This document shows, one piece after another, positions 60,441 through 64,000 of a DNA stretch of 64,000 nucleotides. Numbering within the stretch: position 1 is the stretch's first letter; each line of letters opens with the position of its first letter. The notes under the pieces are model-generated. The model saw only the letters and a list, made by a program, of their open reading frames with translations. It was not told the DNA's origin and ran no database searches. Made by a program: the position numbers and the translations under genes. Source of the stretch: JACDDK01 sp038198445 (lineage in GTDB: Bacteria; Actinomycetota; Rubrobacteria; Rubrobacterales; Rubrobacteraceae); contig JBBPZZ010000085.1 of the NCBI GenBank assembly GCA_038198445.1, forward strand, positions 1 to 64,000. Direction: 5' to 3'.

Positions 60441-61669
60441 TGCTGCGCGGCGAACACGTAATGGCCCGCCTCGCCCGCGGCAGGCTCGTCCCCCACCGGC
60501 TCTCGCCGGAGGACCGTCGGACGGTAGATGTCGCGGCGGAGTTATGCGACGTCTACGAGGCGCATCTGGGCAGCCCAAGCTCCGGGCTCGAAGAGCAACT
60601 CCTTGCCAGAGAAGAGGAGCTCGGGCCGCGCCTGGACGCTCGCCGGGGGTTCAAGATCGTGCGCGCCCTCTCGAAGCTCCTCGAAGAGCGGGCCTCCTGG
60701 ACGCCTCCGACCACAGCCGACCCTTACACGATCCGCACGCGCCTGTTCGAATTGGCCTCCGCCTTGCCGGAGTTCCCATCATCCGAACCAGGGCTGCTCG
60801 ATACCACGACGCGCGAGGATATTGTTTCTCAGGTGGCGCGGGAGACGGGCCTCGAAAGCCCGGCCGCGCTCATGTACGCGGATCGGCGTAGCGCCCAGGT
60901 CCTCGGCGAGTTCGAGAAGCCTTCTCCGCAAGAGTTGATCCACCGCTACAACGTAGCCCAGGTGCAGGGTGTGCTGTATTCGGCGCGGGAGTTAGTCGTG
61001 GATATCGGTCGTGGGGCCGACGCGCGGCTCATCTTCCACTACGTGAAGCTGATGGCTTTGATCTACCGCCTCGAACCTACCGCCAGCGGCTACCGTCTCT
61101 ACCTCGACGGCCCGCTCTCCATCTTCGGCTCCACCCGCAAATATGGCCTTGCCCTGGCAAAATTCCTCCCCGGCCTCCTGCTGACCGCGCCCTGGAACCT
61201 CTCCGCCTCCATCGAATGGAAAGGCCGCGACGCGGTCCTCGAAGTAGATTCGGACTCCGGCCTGAAGAGTCATTACCTGGGTCCAGGAAGAGGCGCCGAT
61301 TCGGACGACGTGCGACAGGCGTTCGTCCGGGCGTGGAAGCGGGCCAAAGACACCGGAGGCTGGCGCCTCGAACCCGGAACCGGAATCCTGCCATTCCCAG
61401 AGCTAAAGACCGCCCTCGTCCCCGACTTCACCCTGACGAACGCCGAAGGAGATCAGGTACACCTGGAAGTCCTCGGCTTCTGGTCGGAGCGTCACCTTAT
61501 AGACCGGACGGCCATGATCCGGGAGGCGTCCGGACGCGGGTACCGCGTGCTGGTGGCCGCCTCCGGAAACCTGGGCGCCTCGTCAGCCGTCCTCTCCGAA
61601 GCCGCGGCCTCCGAAGTAGTTCCTTTCAAGAACCGGCTGGACGTGAAGGCAGTGCTCGCCGCCCTCTAG
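60440..61669 (+). CDS. DUF790 / Bax1-like nuclease partner of XPB
   Basis: A 409-aa DUF790 protein. Characterised archaeal Bax1 is a structure-specific nuclease that binds XPB. YNVAQVQGVLYSARELVVDI near residue 172 and the C-terminal nuclease-like region (PDFTLTNAEGDQVHLEVLGFW near 325-345, D...ExL) match the family. GTG at 60440 overlaps the helicase TAG; a second start at 60461 would lose the family N-terminus (MLRGEHVMARLARG). The pair probably repairs DNA damage by unwinding and cutting. Confidence 0.85.
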   Translation: MLRGEHVMARLARGRLVPHRLSPEDRRTVDVAAELCDVYEAHLGSPSSGLEEQLLAREEELGPRLDARRGFKIVRALSKLLEERASWTPPTTADPYTIRTRLFELASALPEFPSSEPGLLDTTTREDIVSQVARETGLESPAALMYADRRSAQVLGEFEKPSPQELIHRYNVAQVQGVLYSARELVVDIGRGADARLIFHYVKLMALIYRLEPTASGYRLYLDGPLSIFGSTRKYGLALAKFLPGLLLTAPWNLSASIEWKGRDAVLEVDSDSGLKSHYLGPGRGADSDDVRQAFVRAWKRAKDTGGWRLEPGTGILPFPELKTALVPDFTLTNAEGDQVHLEVLGFWSERHLIDRTAMIREASGRGYRVLVAASGNLGASSAVLSEAAASEVVPFKNRLDVKAVLAAL

Positions 61670-61698
61670 CGCGCAACCCGTTTGGACGGCGTGGAGAA

Positions 61699-61711
61699 TA
61701 TAATGTAAGGA
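61699..61711 (+). promoter_or_regulatory. -10 box giving a likely leaderless start
   Basis: TATAAT (61699-61704) ends 6 bp before the ATG at 61711, the same geometry as at 13616 and 51970. No consensus -35 box is seen at 17 bp. GTAAGG in between could act as a weak ribosome site if transcription starts further upstream. Confidence 0.45.
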
Positions 61712-62163
61712 TGTACCGGAATCTCGCGCCTCTAATCGCTCTAACCGCGGGCTGCACCTTCGCCGCGGCACTCTTCGGCTTCGGTTCGGAGATGTTCGCT
61801 TTCAGAAGCTCCTACGGGGGACTCGGCAAGGAGCCTCTGATACTGCTGACAAGACTCGCCGTATACCTGGCTCTCGCCGGTATTCTCGTATTCAAGGGTG
61901 AATGGCGAGGCGTGGCGGCGGCCATCGTTATGGTGGTATGCGCCACGACTATCGAGTGGGCGCTCTTCCCGTACGCTTACGACTGGGCGTCCACAAGCGA
62001 CCCCGCGGGCTATGCGAAGAAGTTCGGGGGAAACGGAGTATCCAGACCAACTTACGGCGCCTGGGCGACCTTCGACATAATTAGCATCAGCCTTGCAGCA
62101 GCGTTCACGCAAGGTCTGCGTATGATGGCGCACGTCAATCCTCAGGGTACTCCGGACGAATGA
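61711..62163 (+). CDS. Small integral membrane protein, 150 aa
   Basis: Four predicted membrane segments, including LIALTAGCTFAAALFGFG, RLAVYLALAGILVF and AAAIVMVVCATTIEWALFP. No family recognised. ATG 61711 is chosen for the adjacent -10 box; the open frame far upstream overlaps the Bax1-like gene. It converges on the zinc-finger gene with a 29-bp overlap of the 3' ends. Confidence 0.65.
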   Translation: MYRNLAPLIALTAGCTFAAALFGFGSEMFAFRSSYGGLGKEPLILLTRLAVYLALAGILVFKGEWRGVAAAIVMVVCATTIEWALFPYAYDWASTSDPAGYAKKFGGNGVSRPTYGAWATFDIISISLAAAFTQGLRMMAHVNPQGTPDE

Positions 62164-62404
62164 CCTCGAACTCCTCATCTTCATCGAAATCTATTAAGTA
62201 GACTTCGCCCAGAGCGTTGAAGTCGTAACGCGGCCGGGGCAGTATGCCCTCTATGGAGTCTTCGACTTCGACCTGCGTGACGAGCTTTCCCCGGCCCTTG
62301 CACCTCCGGCACACGAAGGGCCGCCAGGCGGAGCCGTCATCACCGCGTCCACCGCAGTTCGGGCACTCCCTGAATCCCTTGTAGCGGATGGTTATAGTTC
62401 TCAT
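62135..62404 (-). CDS. Small protein with DnaJ-type CxxCxGxG zinc motif
   Basis: An 89-aa protein. CPNCGGRG near residues 14-21 and CRRCKGRGKLV near 32-42 form one zinc-binding pair like half of a DnaJ zinc finger. The remainder is beta-rich and acidic (LIDFDEDEEFEVI). It may be a stand-alone redox or RNA-binding finger. Its 3' end overlaps that of the membrane-protein gene. Confidence 0.7.
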   Translation of the reverse strand: MRTITIRYKGFRECPNCGGRGDDGSAWRPFVCRRCKGRGKLVTQVEVEDSIEGILPRPRYDFNALGEVYLIDFDEDEEFEVIRPEYPED

Positions 62405-62507
62405 GCCGAAATACTACCAACACGATAGGAGCGCGCTTGAATCCCACCTTGGGACTCGCCGCAGTCGCCAGAGCCACAATAGCCATAGGCTGAAGGTCAC
62501 CGGGCCG

Positions 62508-62750
62508 GCAACCCCTTGCGCCATAGCTTCCGGCCTGCTTGGGGCGTTCATAGTCGGCGCGATCACTCTCGCAGCGGGGCAGGGCGGCCTGGCGCAGACT
62601 CTCTCGCTCGTAATATCGTCTCAACTAATAGTAGGACTCGCGATAGACAGGCTCGGCGTCTTCGGTCCGGCGGCGGCCGACATCGGGCTCGTCAAGGTCC
62701 TGGGGGTCGTCTTCGTCCTGATCGGGGGCATTCTCATCGTCCGCGGCTAG
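62508..62750 (+). pseudogene. Truncated DMT-family (DUF606/YdcZ-like) transporter
   Basis: The reading frame encodes only the C-terminal half of a DMT-type membrane protein: LLGAFIVGAITLAAGQGGLA and later GVVFVLIGGILIVRG. Family members are normally about 140 aa or a duplicated 300 aa with more segments upstream. The open frame continues to 62388 but that part is hydrophilic and unlike the family, so a decayed gene is most likely. Confidence 0.5.
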
Positions 62751-62808
62751 CGGCCCTCGACAACGCGCCGGGCTCTCTCGTCCAGCCTCGCGCCCCGCTC
62801 ATTCGCGC

Positions 62809-63931
62809 CTAACCGGGCATCGGCCCCTCGTGTTCGCCGGTCACGCCGGTCGGCTGCTCGCCCGGGCTCTCGCTCTCGCCGGTCAACACGCCGGCCTTCT
62901 GGCTCGAAGGTTGGCTCACCCCGAAGTCGAAGACCAGCCGGGCGCCGACCTTGCCCTCCTCGACGGCCTTGAAATCCTCGTTGACCGTTTCTATGTGCCG
63001 GGTCTCATAAAGCACCTTCGTCCTGCCGAGGGCGTGCAACTCGAAGACCTCCTGCAGGTCGACCCGCGTCCCGACTATCGAACCGACAACCTTTATGCCG
63101 TTCAGGACCGTCTCGAAGATGGGGAGCTGGACGAAGTTGTCCGCCGGTAGCGCCACGAAGACTATAGTGCCGCCGCGCTTAAGGGACTGCATGCCCTGCT
63201 CGAAGGCCCTGGGAGAGACGGCGGTGGCTATAATGGCGTCGGCTCCGCCGAGCTTCTTGATCTCCTCCACCGGGTCTTGGGTCAGCGCATTGACGGTGTA
63301 ATCCGCGCCGAGGTCCCGGGCCAGCTTGAGCTTGTCCTCCGCAATGTCCACGGCGACGACCGCCGCGCCGGCTATCCGCGCGTACTGCATAGCCAGGTGC
63401 CCGAGTCCCCCGATACCGAAGACCGCTACCAGGTCAGACGACCTCGCCCCCGAAACCTTAACGGCCTTATAGGTGGTCACGCCGGCGCATGCCAGGGGCG
63501 CGGCCTCGAAAGGGTCCACGGCCTCGGGCACGCGCCCGACGAACTTGGCGAACGCTTTCGCGTACTCGGCGTATCCGCCGTCCAGGAAGTAGCCGGTGTT
63601 GAGCTGCTTCTCGCAGAGGGTCTCCCAGCCGGAGGCGCAGTACTCGCAGGCTCCGCAGGCGTATCCGAGCCCAGGGTATCGCCACCCGCTCGCCCTCCTC
63701 GACCTCCGTGACCCCGCGTCCCACGGCCTCGACGATCCCGACTCCTTCGTGACCGGGGATCAGGGGTAGTTTAGGCTTTACCGGCCAGTCACCGTGGGCT
63801 GCGTGAATATCTGTGTGGCAGAGGCCCGACGTCTCGATCTTGACCACCACCTCGCCCTTCCCCGGTTCGGGCTTCGGCACGTCCTCAATACGTAAAGGCT
63901 GCTTGAACTCGTGAACCACCGCAGCTTTCAT
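62809..63931 (-). pseudogene. Zinc alcohol dehydrogenase (AdhP-like) interrupted by a one-base frameshift
   Basis: MKAAVVHEFKQPLRIEDVP starts at 63931 with AGGAGG upstream, and GLCHTDIHAAHGDWP and PGHEGVGIVEAVG carry zinc ligands. The frame breaks after VAIPW near 63683: deleting one G of CCCTGGG restores LGYACGACEYC with the structural zinc cysteines, then the second half (PEAVDPFEAAPLACAGVTTY, GIGGLGHLAMQYA) runs to 62809. The rest of the protein looks intact, so this is a recent loss or a sequence error. The product would oxidise primary alcohols. Confidence 0.8.
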
Positions 63932-64000
63932 GGACAGACCTCCTGATCTTCCACCGCCTACTGCCCGGGACCGCGCCCGAAACACGCCTCCGATAATGCC

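Noticed and set aside
59508..60578. 356-aa open frame opposite the XPB-like helicase
   Set aside because: Antisense shadow in a GC-rich gene; the helicase motifs on the other strand are unambiguous.

Overview
The window is GC-rich chromosomal DNA from an actinobacterium, most likely a Rubrobacter-type organism. The evidence is frequent GTG/TTG starts, a decaprenyl-phosphate phosphoribosyltransferase homologue, actinobacterial DUF2342 and sugar-ABC genes, and a complete selenocysteine insertion locus. This is an inference from gene content; no 16S gene is present.

Layout. 1-2.9 kb is a scar of old mobile DNA: an IS982-like transposase, two decayed tyrosine-integrase C-termini and, between them, a RES-type toxin-antitoxin pair. 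2.9-6.8 kb holds SDR, alpha/beta-hydrolase and SDR genes with an AraC-type regulator. 7.07-15.19 kb is an integrated element of about 8.1 kb in a tRNA-Thr(CGT) gene. It has a 20-bp duplicated core, paired integrase arm-type repeats, an excisionase-like HTH gene, a replication-initiator-like gene with internal iterons, a coupled operon of unknown genes, a cluster of palindromes, a four-gene cargo operon (DUF3467, DUF5678-like, retropepsin-like protease, small charged protein), a leaderless regulator-like gene and the integrase. No FtsK/Tra or virion gene was recognised, so it looks like a satellite or mobilizable island.

15.3-21.7 kb carries two amidohydrolase + DUF59 (MIP18-like) modules, a luciferase-like monooxygenase and a zinc alcohol dehydrogenase. 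This resembles the accessory genes of propane/phenol-type diiron monooxygenase clusters, but no monooxygenase subunits are present. 21.7-30.3 kb contains a DmpA-like peptidase, ricT, holB, tmk, a C26 glutamine amidohydrolase, an archaeal-looking topoisomerase I, a flippase-like membrane protein and the DPPR-synthase homologue. 30.4-37.6 kb has menA, SRPBCC and HIT genes, tatC, tatA, a TPR protein, an aminofutalosine-deaminase-like amidohydrolase, a polyprenyl diphosphate synthase and menG (quinone biosynthesis and Tat export).

37.6-46.8 kb is a tetrapyrrole block: hemL, a frameshifted nuclease-like gene, then hemB, cobA-hemD, hemC, hemA and a siroheme dehydrogenase in overlapping order, plus moaC and an EEP-family hydrolase. 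46.8-50.1 kb is tRNA-Sec, selB and selA. 50-53 kb holds small proteins, a DUF2342 zincin, a second leaderless tatA and a YhaM-like HD exonuclease. 53-59 kb is a nagZ-like hydrolase with a complete sugar ABC importer whose binding protein carries a Tat lipoprotein signal. 59-64 kb has an XPB-like helicase with its Bax1 (DUF790) partner, small membrane and zinc-finger proteins, and a frameshifted zinc alcohol dehydrogenase.

Recurring expression features are tightly overlapping start/stop codons, at least three -10 boxes placed exactly 6 nt before the start codon (leaderless mRNAs), and several conserved genes whose homology extends upstream of any ATG/GTG/TTG.
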